From: CAYZQE01 sp964480635
GTDB lineage: Bacteria > Pseudomonadota > Gammaproteobacteria > GCA-001735895
Direction: 5' to 3'
Length of the DNA: 64,000 nucleotides
Assembly (NCBI GenBank): GCA_964480635.1
Contig: CAYZQE010000002.1
Coordinates: 17,328 to 81,327, forward strand
Under the pieces are notes generated by a model that worked only from the letters and a program-made list of their open reading frames with translations, searched no databases and was not told the DNA's origin. The position numbers and the translations under genes were made by a program. Positions 39,770 to 48,271 of this stretch are shown one piece after another (within the stretch, counting starts at the first letter, position 1; every line of letters starts with the position of its first letter).

Positions 39770-40630
39770 ATGGCAAGAATAAGCATTCAACATGCATTGG
39801 ATGAACTAAATTTGACCCAAGTTGAAGATATAGAGTTATCACTTTTTATAAAGGCGGTTGAAGCCCGTTTTGGTTATGATTTTAAAAACTATCAAAAGGC
39901 ATCGTTAAAGCGTCGAGTGCAAGCATTAGTGGTTAGCCAAGAATTAAACGTCATTAGTGAATTACTGCCTAAGATTTTATATGAAGAGGGTTTTCTAGAA
40001 GAGATTATTGCCAAGATATCAGTTGGGGTGACCGAATTATTTCGTGACCCATGGAGTTATGATGCCATTAAAAACCATGTGTTTGCATACTTAGAGTCAT
40101 ACCCTAGCCTTAAAATTTGGCATGCGGGTTGTTCCACAGGTGAAGAAGCATTCTCTTTAGCTATTCTTTTACAAGAAGCAGAATTAATGAATAAGACCAC
40201 GGTTTACGCCACTGATTTTAATGAAGCAACATTAAACATTGCCAAAAGTGGTGTATTGAATACAAAAATATCTAAAGAAGATGTTACAAACTATCAACAA
40301 GCGGGAGGTAAACATTCTTTAGTGGATTACTTTACATCTGCTTATGGTCATTCAAAACTTGAGCAAGGCCTATTAAACAACATTAATTTTAAACTGCACA
40401 ATTTGGTACATGATGAGGTTTTTTGTCAGGCAAATGTAGTGATGTGTCGAAACGTGACCATTTACTTTAATCGTAAGCTTCAAGCTAAGGTACTTCAGTT
40501 ATTATCAGATTCGGTATGTCGAGGTGGGTTTTTAATTTTAGGGCCAAAAGAATCCATCATAGCCACGCCCATTGAAAAGCTTTTTAAAGTAATTGATCAA
40601 AAAGCAAAAATATTTCAAAAAATAGTCTAG
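39770..40630 (+). CDS. CheR-type protein glutamate methyltransferase
   Basis: 286 aa SAM-dependent methyltransferase. An N-terminal helical domain (DFKNYQKASLKRRVQALV) precedes the SAM fold with KIWHAGCSTGEEAFSLAI and VVMCRNVTIYFNRKLQAKV. CheR methylates glutamates on chemoreceptors. No receptor (MCP) gene is in the window, so the target may be the neighbouring kinase coiled coil or another protein. cheB follows by one base. Confidence 0.9.
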   Translation: MARISIQHALDELNLTQVEDIELSLFIKAVEARFGYDFKNYQKASLKRRVQALVVSQELNVISELLPKILYEEGFLEEIIAKISVGVTELFRDPWSYDAIKNHVFAYLESYPSLKIWHAGCSTGEEAFSLAILLQEAELMNKTTVYATDFNEATLNIAKSGVLNTKISKEDVTNYQQAGGKHSLVDYFTSAYGHSKLEQGLLNNINFKLHNLVHDEVFCQANVVMCRNVTIYFNRKLQAKVLQLLSDSVCRGGFLILGPKESIIATPIEKLFKVIDQKAKIFQKIV

Positions 40631-40631
40631 C

Positions 40632-41192
40632 ATGCATATTGTTTTAATTGGCGGTTCAAGCGGTAGTTTAAAGCCGGTTCGTTTATTATTACGAAACCTT
40701 AATGGTTCTAATTATGTGGTCATTATCATTTTGCACTTACCCTCACAAATTGATTTACCATTAGTTGAATTATTAGCAGTAGATACTAAACTCCCTGTTA
40801 AAGAAGCAATAGATAAATCGTTAATAGATGTTATGAACGTATACGTTGCAGCAGGTGGCTATCATCTTTATATAGAAGATGATCATAGTTTTGCTTTATC
40901 TTTAGATGAAAAAGTTAACTATAGCCGACCTTCAATTGACGTTTTATTTTCATCAGCTGCCGATGTTTACGGCCAATCTTGTATTGGCATTTTGTTGTCT
41001 GGAGCTAACAAAGACGGTGCAGAAGGACTAAAAAGAATGAAGCAACTAGGCGGAATGACGATAGCACAGCTACCAACTGAAGCCGAGGTCAGTGAGATGC
41101 CAAAATCTGCGATTGACACAGGTAGTATCGATTTAATTGCAACAGTGGACGACATAGCTATAAAAATTAATCAACTGATGAATAAAAGATGA
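40632..41192 (+). CDS. CheB-type methylesterase (catalytic domain only)
   Basis: 186 aa without the usual receiver domain. The catalytic set is present: serine in IGGSSGSLKP, histidine in ILHLPSQ and aspartate in GANKDGAEGL. It would remove methyl groups added by the neighbouring CheR. The stand-alone domain means its activity is not controlled by its own phosphorylation; regulation may come from binding the hybrid kinase receivers. Confidence 0.88.
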   Translation: MHIVLIGGSSGSLKPVRLLLRNLNGSNYVVIIILHLPSQIDLPLVELLAVDTKLPVKEAIDKSLIDVMNVYVAAGGYHLYIEDDHSFALSLDEKVNYSRPSIDVLFSSAADVYGQSCIGILLSGANKDGAEGLKRMKQLGGMTIAQLPTEAEVSEMPKSAIDTGSIDLIATVDDIAIKINQLMNKR

Positions 41193-41203
41193 CGCCACGA
41201 TAA

Positions 41204-42190
41204 ATGAAAAATTTAACACCAAAAATACTCATTGTTGATGATATTAAAGCGAATTTAATCGCATTAAATGCGCTGTTAAAAAGGATGGATGTTGAAGTAA
41301 TTCAAGCCAGTTCGGGTAACGATGCATTAGGCCTAGTGCTAGAACATGACTTTGCTTTATTTTTGTTTGATGTGCAAATGCCTGAAATGGATGGCTATGA
41401 ATTAGCCGAAATTCTAATGCATGAAGATTCTACCAAAGATATTCCTGTTATTTTTATCACAGCAGCCATGAAGGATGAATTAAACAGGATTAAGGGTTAT
41501 GAGCACGGTGCGATTGATTACATAGAAAAGCCGATTAATGATGCGATTTTAAAAGCAAAAGTGAAAATACTTTTAAATATGTGGCAACAACGTCAACAGT
41601 TAAATATTTTACTTGATGACATTGCTGAAAAAAACATTGCCCTACAAACCGAAGTGGCAGAACGAAAAAAAGTAGAGCAGCGCCTCAATCATATGGCGAG
41701 CTATGATTCACTGACTGAGTTGCCCAATCGCCATCAACTCGATAAAGAAGCAACGAAAATAATTTCTACAGCAAAACGTTACGATCATCGTGTTGCCTTT
41801 ATGTTTTTAGATTTAGATGGCTTTAAAAAAGTAAATGATAACAATGGGCACGACATAGGCGATGCTGTTTTGGTCGAGTCAGCTTTGCGCATGCAAAAAG
41901 CAGTACGTGATATTGATGTAGTCGCTCGCTTTGGCGGCGATGAGTTTATAATTGTATTGCCTGACTGCCATACTAATGCTGATGTCAGCATCATTGCCAA
42001 ACGTATCATTGATCACATTAATCAGCCGTTAGAATCGGTTAATATTGTCGAAAAATTAGGCGTGAGTATTGGCATAGCGATTTATTCTGAGGATGGAATG
42101 ACAAAAGAAGAGTTGTTGACTTTAGCCGATAAAGCCATGTATGAAGCCAAAAAATCAGGAAAAAATCAATTTAAATTTACTTCTGAGTAA
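41204..42190 (+). CDS. Response regulator diguanylate cyclase (REC-GGDEF)
   Basis: 328 aa. The receiver domain has phosphoacceptor D56 (LFDVQMPEMDG). A coiled linker (about 130-165) leads to the GGDEF domain with an intact GGDEF at 244-248 and an RxxD inhibitory site (R235 to D238). It should make c-di-GMP when phosphorylated. As the last gene of the repeat-kinase-cheR-cheB run it is the likely output of the module. Confidence 0.92.
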   Translation: MKNLTPKILIVDDIKANLIALNALLKRMDVEVIQASSGNDALGLVLEHDFALFLFDVQMPEMDGYELAEILMHEDSTKDIPVIFITAAMKDELNRIKGYEHGAIDYIEKPINDAILKAKVKILLNMWQQRQQLNILLDDIAEKNIALQTEVAERKKVEQRLNHMASYDSLTELPNRHQLDKEATKIISTAKRYDHRVAFMFLDLDGFKKVNDNNGHDIGDAVLVESALRMQKAVRDIDVVARFGGDEFIIVLPDCHTNADVSIIAKRIIDHINQPLESVNIVEKLGVSIGIAIYSEDGMTKEELLTLADKAMYEAKKSGKNQFKFTSE

Positions 42191-42272
42191 ATCAAACAAC
42201 CCAGTTTGAGTATGGTGAAAAAAAGATAAAAGTTATATCGAAAGACGCCGTAAATACACTGAACAATTCAAT

Positions 42273-42290
42273 AACTATTTTTTAATAGTT
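42273..42290 (+). terminator. Weak hairpin after the signalling module
   Basis: AACTATT-TTTT-AATAGTT, a 7-bp AT-rich stem in the 185-bp gap before mqo. Too weak to be sure. The rest of the gap holds TATAAG and TATATT stretches that could be a mqo promoter. Confidence 0.3.
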
Positions 42291-42375
42291 GATATTAATT
42301 TATTATATAGACACATAAATTAATCGGTGTATAAGTTATATTTGTGCGTTTTTTAATCATTAACAATTTTTCTTC

Positions 42376-43869
42376 ATGACGATCATAAAAACAGATATTT
42401 TATTGGTAGGCGCGGGGTCAGTGTGTGCGACGCTTGGCTCTATGTTAAAGCAGTTAAACCCTAGCTTTTCTATCACCATGGTTGAACGCCTTGACCAAAT
42501 AATGCAAGAAAGCAGTGAGGGTTGGAATAATGCAGGCACAGGCCATGCAGCCTACTGCGAGCTAAATTACACCCCCGAACTTGAAGATGGCAGTGTTGAT
42601 ATTCATCAAGCTTTCGGCATTAATGCGCGCTATGAAGTGAGCCTGCAATATTGGTCTTATTTGGTAAAGTTAGGCGCCTTACCTTCTCCCGAACAGTTTA
42701 TCAACCCAATCCCTCACGTCAGTGTTGTTTGGGGTGAAGCGAATATAGAGTTTCTAAAAAAACGTCATAAACTACTCTCCAAACATCCCATGTTTGCGGC
42801 GATGGAATTTAGTGAAGACCCTGAGGTTCTTAAAACATGGTTCCCTTTAATTATGGAAGGTCGAGATAGCAGCGAAAAAGTAGCAGCGACCAGAGTAAAG
42901 CATGGCACAGATGTTAATTTTGCCGCCGTTGGCAAAGGCATGGTAGAGCATTTGCAAACCCTAGATAACTTTAACTTAATGCTAAACACCTCTGTCGAAA
43001 ACCTGCATCAAAAAGACGATAGTCGATGGTCAGTGTCTATCAAAGACACTAAAAATGGCACAATGCAAAAAATGGATGCTGGTTTTGTGTTTATTGGCGC
43101 GGGCGGGGCTGCTTTGCAGTTGTTACAAAAATCGGGTATTCCAGAAATAAAAGGCTTTGGTGGCTTTCCGGTGAGTGGGCAATGGTTAGTCTGTGATAAC
43201 CCTGAAGTCGTTGCGCAACATTCGGTTAAGGCTTATGGCAAAGCCCCAGTTAATGCACCACCAATGTCAGTGCCGCATTTAGATTTACGCATTATTAATG
43301 GTAAAAAAGCATTATTGTTTGGCCCTTTTGCAGGGTTTACCACTAAATTTTTAGTGAATGGTTCATTTTGGGATTTAATGTCTTCTGTGCGTTGGCACAA
43401 CCTGTGGCCCATGTTTAAAACCAGCATTAACAATGTGTCGTTAATTAAATATTTAATTACCGAAATACTGCAAACCCAAAAATCACGAGTGACAGCTTTA
43501 CGTGAATTTTATCCTACCGCTAAAAGTGCTGATTGGCGCTTAGCCATTGCGGGGCAGCGCGTTCAAATTATAAAAAAGTGCCCTATTTTGGGCGGTAAAA
43601 TAGAGTTTGGAACAGAAACCATACATACCAAAGACGGTACTTTAGCAGGGTTATTAGGTGCATCACCCGGGGCATCACTGTTAGTACCCATTATTTTAGA
43701 AATTATTGAAGAATGCTTTGCCGAAGAATTAAGTACAGAAGATTGGCATAAAAAAGTCAGAAAAATAATTCCGTCATACGGTATTTCTATCGTATCGAAT
43801 AAAGAGCTGTTCATGTCTATTCGTGAAGATACTTTATCGACCCTAAAATTAGATATTTATAAAAATTAA
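42376..43869 (+). CDS. mqo: Malate:quinone oxidoreductase
   Basis: 497 aa FAD-dependent peripheral membrane enzyme that oxidises malate to oxaloacetate and passes electrons to quinone. The FAD motif is LLVGAGSVCATLGSML, where many members have GAGIMSATLG. GWNNAGTGHAAYCELNYTP and GAGGAALQLLQKSGIPE are characteristic, and the C-terminus has LLGASPGASLLVPIILE. Length fits the family. maeB follows 35 bases later. Confidence 0.95.
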   Translation: MTIIKTDILLVGAGSVCATLGSMLKQLNPSFSITMVERLDQIMQESSEGWNNAGTGHAAYCELNYTPELEDGSVDIHQAFGINARYEVSLQYWSYLVKLGALPSPEQFINPIPHVSVVWGEANIEFLKKRHKLLSKHPMFAAMEFSEDPEVLKTWFPLIMEGRDSSEKVAATRVKHGTDVNFAAVGKGMVEHLQTLDNFNLMLNTSVENLHQKDDSRWSVSIKDTKNGTMQKMDAGFVFIGAGGAALQLLQKSGIPEIKGFGGFPVSGQWLVCDNPEVVAQHSVKAYGKAPVNAPPMSVPHLDLRIINGKKALLFGPFAGFTTKFLVNGSFWDLMSSVRWHNLWPMFKTSINNVSLIKYLITEILQTQKSRVTALREFYPTAKSADWRLAIAGQRVQIIKKCPILGGKIEFGTETIHTKDGTLAGLLGASPGASLLVPIILEIIEECFAEELSTEDWHKKVRKIIPSYGISIVSNKELFMSIREDTLSTLKLDIYKN

Positions 43870-43904
43870 CCTTTCATCAAAAGAGCCACAAAATAGTTAA
43901 AACC

Positions 43905-46178
43905 ATGGACAAAGACCTAGACCAAATAGCCCTTGATTATCATCGTTATCCTAAACCTGGAAAGTTAGAAATAACGCCAACCACCAGTATGCTCACACAA
44001 CGTGATTTGGCTTTAGCCTATTCACCTGGTGTGGCTGCAGCCAGTGAAGCGATTGCAAAAGATCCAAAATGCGCGATAGATTACACCGCAAAAGGCAACT
44101 TAGTAGCGGTTATCACTAATGGCACAGCAGTGCTTGGGCTAGGCAGTATTGGGGCACTCGCCTCAAAACCAGTGATGGAAGGCAAGGCTGTTTTATTTAA
44201 AAAGTTTGCCGCAGTTGATGCGTTTGACCTGGAGCTAGATACCACAGATATCGACCGTTTTGTCGATGCTGTTAGCTTATTAGAACCCACGTTTGGTGGC
44301 ATTAATTTAGAAGATATTAAAGCCCCAGAATGCTTTGAAATAGAAAAACGTCTCAAAGCAAAAATGAATATCCCCGTGTTTCATGACGACCAGCACGGCA
44401 CCGCTATTTGTGTTACTGCGGCGATTCGTAATGCTCTTATTGTTGCCAATAAAAAAATTGAAGACGTAAAGCTGGTTTGCTCTGGTGCAGGTGCTGCGGC
44501 CATTTCATGCCTTAATTTATTAATGGAGTCGGGTCTTAAAAAAGAAAATATCATTGTCAGTGACCGTTTCGGTGTTATTTATAAAGGCCGCAAAGAAGAA
44601 ATGAACCCTTATAATTCAGCATTTGCCATAGAGACCAATGCGCGAACTTTAGAAGATATTATTGATGATGCCGATATATTTTTAGGCCTATCTGCACCAC
44701 GCGTGTTAAAGCCAGAATACCTCGATAAAATGGCAAAAAACCCAATTATTATGGCGTTAGCCAACCCAACTCCAGAAATATTGCCAGAATTGGTGATGGA
44801 AAGACGCCCAGATGCCATCATCGCTACAGGACGAAGTGATTACCCTAATCAAGTGAATAATGTTTTATGTTTTCCCTTTTTATTTCGCGGTGCGCTTGAT
44901 GTGGGCGCAACTGAAATTAATGAAGCGATGAAAATAGCGGCGATGGAAGCGATTGCAGAGCTTGCAAGAAAAGAAGCAACCGATGAAGTGGTCTCAGCTT
45001 ATGGCGGCGAACAATTTACTTTTGGCCGAAATTATTTTATCCCTAAACCCTTTGACCCAAGGTTAATGACTATTATCCCACCACGTGTTGCCCAAGCAGC
45101 CATGGACAGTGGTGTAGCGACACGACCGATTACAGATTTTAAAGCTTATAACAAAAAGTTAGAAAGCTATGTATTCAAGTCTGGCATGACCATGAAACCT
45201 ATTTTTGATGCCGCTATTGCAGCGCCACAACGTATTGTTTTTGCCGAAGGTGAATCACAAAGGGTGATTAATGCAGTACAAATTTTAGTCGATGATAAAG
45301 TGTGTAAACCCATATTAATCGGCAACCCTAAAATCATTCAAAATAACATTGATACATATAATTTACGTCTAACAATAGGTGAAGATATTGATGTTATTGA
45401 CCCGACCAAAAATGAAAAAATGAAAAAATATGGCGATGAATTTTATCGCCTGATGCAACGTCAAGGCGTGACGCCGGTGTATGCAAAACGTGTCATTAGC
45501 ACCCGTCGGACAGCACTAGCGGCTGTCATGGTTAGGTTAGGTGAGGCCGATGCGATGCTTTGTGGTGTCGAAGGTAATTTCTCATCGCATTTACGTTATA
45601 TAAAATCGTTAATTGGCAATAAAAAAGAGGCTCAAAAAATCTCTTCAGTGTGCATGATGATTATTAAATCGGGCACCTACTTTTTAACCGACACGCATGT
45701 GACCCTAAGCCCCACGGCACAAGATATTGTCGATAACACCGTTTTAGCGGCAGAACTCATAAAACATTTTGGTTTCGAGCCAAAAGCCGCATTACTCTCG
45801 CATTCTAATTTTGGCTCTCGCAGTAATAAAAGCTCGGTAAAAATGCGCGAAGCTTTAAAAATATTACACGACACTCATCCTGATTTATTAGTCGAAGGCG
45901 AAATGCATGCAGATGCGGCCTTATCATCTAAAATAAGAGATCGCTTATTTAAGGACTCTTCTTTTAAAGGCTCGGCAAATTTATTGGTATGCCCTTCTTT
46001 AGATGCCGGTAATATTGCCTATAACTTAGTGAAACAAACCAGTGACGGCGCAACCGTCGGCCCCATGTTAGTTGGTACTAACTACCCAGCGCATATATTA
46101 ACCGAAAGTACATCGGTGAGAGGCATAGTCAACATGACTGCTTTTGCCGCAGTAGATGCCTTGCAACGGCATCAGTAA
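43905..46178 (+). CDS. maeB: NADP-dependent malic enzyme
   Basis: 757 aa, as in E. coli MaeB (759). It decarboxylates malate to pyruvate with NADP reduction. The malic enzyme part is residues 1-430 ([40 protein letters not shown]). The C-terminal 320 residues are a phosphotransacetylase-like domain thought to be regulatory. A long hairpin follows. With mqo it forms a malate-use pair. Confidence 0.95.
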   Translation: MDKDLDQIALDYHRYPKPGKLEITPTTSMLTQRDLALAYSPGVAAASEAIAKDPKCAIDYTAKGNLVAVITNGTAVLGLGSIGALASKPVMEGKAVLFKKFAAVDAFDLELDTTDIDRFVDAVSLLEPTFGGINLEDIKAPECFEIEKRLKAKMNIPVFHDDQHGTAICVTAAIRNALIVANKKIEDVKLVCSGAGAAAISCLNLLMESGLKKENIIVSDRFGVIYKGRKEEMNPYNSAFAIETNARTLEDIIDDADIFLGLSAPRVLKPEYLDKMAKNPIIMALANPTPEILPELVMERRPDAIIATGRSDYPNQVNNVLCFPFLFRGALDVGATEINEAMKIAAMEAIAELARKEATDEVVSAYGGEQFTFGRNYFIPKPFDPRLMTIIPPRVAQAAMDSGVATRPITDFKAYNKKLESYVFKSGMTMKPIFDAAIAAPQRIVFAEGESQRVINAVQILVDDKVCKPILIGNPKIIQNNIDTYNLRLTIGEDIDVIDPTKNEKMKKYGDEFYRLMQRQGVTPVYAKRVISTRRTALAAVMVRLGEADAMLCGVEGNFSSHLRYIKSLIGNKKEAQKISSVCMMIIKSGTYFLTDTHVTLSPTAQDIVDNTVLAAELIKHFGFEPKAALLSHSNFGSRSNKSSVKMREALKILHDTHPDLLVEGEMHADAALSSKIRDRLFKDSSFKGSANLLVCPSLDAGNIAYNLVKQTSDGATVGPMLVGTNYPAHILTESTSVRGIVNMTAFAAVDALQRHQ

Positions 46179-46215
46179 TATCATGCGGCTTTTACTTGTT
46201 GTGAATAAAAATTAC

Positions 46216-46252
46216 AAATTCAGCTGCTAATGATCTATTAGCAGCTGAATTT
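46216..46252. terminator. Strong bidirectional terminator between maeB and the CDGSH gene
   Basis: A perfect 16-bp stem (46216-46231 with 46237-46252) and a GATCT loop. T-rich sequence follows on both strands, and the genes on either side converge. Confidence 0.85.
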
Positions 46253-46315
46253 TAGTTTAACACGGTTGTGTTCTTGGCCTCTGTGACAGTGGCGCGTTTA
46301 TTTTGCACAGCCAAT

Positions 46316-46954
46316 TTAGTTTTTGTCATCTTTGAATTCAATAGCCCAATGACTACCGTCACAAAATGGCTTGTTTTTTGACGCTCCACAGCGGCATAAG
46401 GCCGCTTGATTTTTTGCCGCACCTTCGCCCGACTTGGTATCAACTAACGCGATATCACCTGAAACAACATAGGGGCCATTAGGAGCAACCATGACAGCAG
46501 AGTTGGCATTGGCTTTGACATTATCATCGTCTTTTTTAAGGGTGTAACTCAAAGCCCCTGAAGGACATTTGTTGGTAATATGGGTGATTTCTTCGATGGA
46601 TGCGGCATCAGCATCAACAAAAGGCTCTTGTTTTAGTCGAAAGACAGCGGCTAAGTTATCGGTACACACCCCTGAGTGAGCACAGATACTGCGGTTGTCG
46701 AATATGGTTATTTCTGCACCGCTATAGCTGTCTATTTTGTCCTCTAAACGCCCTTCAATTTTAGCTGAATTAAACCCAATGGTTTGGTGAGACCCATCAC
46801 AAAATGGCTTGTTTTTTGAAGCGCCGCAACGACATAAGGCGAGTGTTTCATCAGCGTCTATTAGACCCTTTATATTAAATAGCTTATCTACATTTTTGAC
46901 GATGTAAGGCCCATTTGGCATGGGTGTTATAGTTGTTTTTGTAGCTGAACTCAT
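46316..46954 (-). CDS. Iron-sulfur protein with two CDGSH domains and a central 4Fe-4S-type domain
   Basis: 212 aa. Two near-identical CDGSH units (LCRCGASKNKPFCDGSH) lie at about residues 40-56 and 187-203. Each C-x-C-x9-C-D-G-S-H set binds a 2Fe-2S cluster. Between them is a divergent ferredoxin-like (DUF1271/Fer4_19) domain with CAHSGVCTDN and NKCPSGALSY. A redox or electron-transfer role is inferred; partner unknown. The tandem CDGSH design occurs in soluble bacterial proteins. It converges on maeB across a strong terminator. Confidence 0.87.
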   Translation of the reverse strand: MSSATKTTITPMPNGPYIVKNVDKLFNIKGLIDADETLALCRCGASKNKPFCDGSHQTIGFNSAKIEGRLEDKIDSYSGAEITIFDNRSICAHSGVCTDNLAAVFRLKQEPFVDADAASIEEITHITNKCPSGALSYTLKKDDDNVKANANSAVMVAPNGPYVVSGDIALVDTKSGEGAAKNQAALCRCGASKNKPFCDGSHWAIEFKDDKN

Positions 46955-47001
46955 TTTAATCCCTCTTTTGTTGATGTTTTTATTGAGTGCCTAAAAAGGC
47001 C

Positions 47002-47589
47002 TTATATTTTTTCTGCAAAAGCCTGCACCACAGCTCCTGTGCCGTTATGACATTCACCCTCGTGTATGTTGCGTATCTTTTCTTCCAAACTAATAAAATT
47101 AAGGCCATTAAATTCACGATTAAGAATATCACTATCCATCATCATAGCTGCATTCGGTGGGCCACCTGTTTGATAGGTTAATTGTTGCGGTGTATAGGCC
47201 TCAAGTAATAACAAACCTTTATGACGAAGACCTGCCACACAATTGTTATGCACTTTTTCACGCAAGGGTGGCGGTAAATGGCAAAAAATTAAGATAATGG
47301 CATCCCATTGCTCTATGCCAATATCATATTCGGCAAGATCAGCATGAATGGTGGTTATCTTTACATCATTATTTTTTGCTAACAATTGCGCTTTTTTAAG
47401 GCCAACGGCTGATAAATCAACAGCAGTCACATCATGGCCTTGTTGTGCTAACCAAACAGCGTTTCTACCTTCGCCTTCAGCGAGACAAAGCACTTTACCA
47501 ATAGGCAGTTCACTACCCATCGACACTAAAAAATCATTCGCTTTAGTACCATAGGCATATGTTTCACCGCTGTATCGTTTATCCCACAT
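47002..47589 (-). CDS. Class I SAM-dependent methyltransferase
   Basis: 195 aa. The SAM motif is VLCLAEGEGRNAVWLAQQG, with VTAVDLSAVG as motif II. The N-terminus MWDKRYSGETYAYGTKANDFL resembles TehB and thiopurine-type methyltransferases; the substrate cannot be told. TTAAGGAGACTAAAATG gives a strong ribosome binding site, and it coincides with the end of repeat copy B 13 bp upstream of the start. The promoter must therefore lie in or beyond the element. Confidence 0.82.
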   Translation of the reverse strand: MWDKRYSGETYAYGTKANDFLVSMGSELPIGKVLCLAEGEGRNAVWLAQQGHDVTAVDLSAVGLKKAQLLAKNNDVKITTIHADLAEYDIGIEQWDAIILIFCHLPPPLREKVHNNCVAGLRHKGLLLLEAYTPQQLTYQTGGPPNAAMMMDSDILNREFNGLNFISLEEKIRNIHEGECHNGTGAVVQAFAEKI

Positions 47590-47601
47590 TTTAGTCTCCT
47601 T

Positions 47602-47863
47602 AAGGAAATCCTGATTAACTCCATAATTTTTATCTAAGCCAAATTATTGTCAGCTAGGCATCGGATTGTAGTGTCATCTAGATACCACAAAATTCGATAA
47701 CAACGCTGACGATCATTTGGCAACGACCCGTAGGGCGATCTATCAAGCCATTCTCTCCGTCGTTCCAACTTTCACTAAGGACTCGTCATTAGTTTCAAGT
47801 TGCGCCTAGGATAGAACGGCTTGATAGATCGTAAAAGTTTATGGAGTTAATCAGGATTTCCTT
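47602..47863. mobile_element. Dispersed hairpin element, copy B
   Basis: 262 bp. Both ends match as inverted repeats of about 25 bp (AAGGAAATCCTGATTAACTC then CATAA, and its complement), and TTAA lies at each border (47600-47603 and 47862-47865). Inside are a hairpin with apex TCATCTAGATAC (47661-47697) and a perfect 14-bp stem CGATCTATCAAGCC/GGCTTGATAGATCG (47735-47748 with 47819-47832). No protein is encoded. It is most like copy C; the GCAGGAG hairpin of copies A and C is missing. Confidence 0.85.
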
Positions 47864-47877
47864 AAGAGTGTTCAAAA

Positions 47878-48261
47878 TTATTTAATGACTCGAAAAAAAC
47901 CGATTTGGCGAATCGCAATTGCGGTGAAAAGCATGGCGATTATCCATAAAACTGGCCCAACAATACCAGGGAACAAAGGAAAATGTTCTGGTACCAGTAT
48001 ATGAACGATATATCCAATATCTGAAATAGCTGCAATACTCAGATTAAGCCAAAAGCCAAGACGACTATTCTTCCAATTGAGCATTATGGCAATAATGCTC
48101 ACCGCAATCGCGATGAATAGTAGATTCCAAGCATCCTGATAGACTCTGCCTTGAACAATTCCTGGTTCTAATAACAACCCTAGCTGATAAGTTGCTATAG
48201 CTGCTTTTACATGTACCAAGCCCCAAAGCAGATAGAGTACAGAGCCTATTTTATGCATCAT
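47878..48261 (-). CDS. Hypothetical four-helix membrane protein
   Basis: 127 aa. Four hydrophobic helices can be seen (VLYLLWGLVHVKAAIATYQLG, AWNLLFIAIAVSIIAIMLNW, LGFWLNLSIAAISDIGYIVHIL, GIVGPVLWIIAMLFTAIAI). I do not recognise a named family. It begins ten bases after the C-terminal part of the broken metallo-beta-lactamase-fold gene and was probably in the same operon, so the element insertion may also reduce its expression. Confidence 0.6.
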   Translation of the reverse strand: MMHKIGSVLYLLWGLVHVKAAIATYQLGLLLEPGIVQGRVYQDAWNLLFIAIAVSIIAIMLNWKNSRLGFWLNLSIAAISDIGYIVHILVPEHFPLFPGIVGPVLWIIAMLFTAIAIRQIGFFRVIK

Positions 48262-48271
48262 GTCTTAATCC

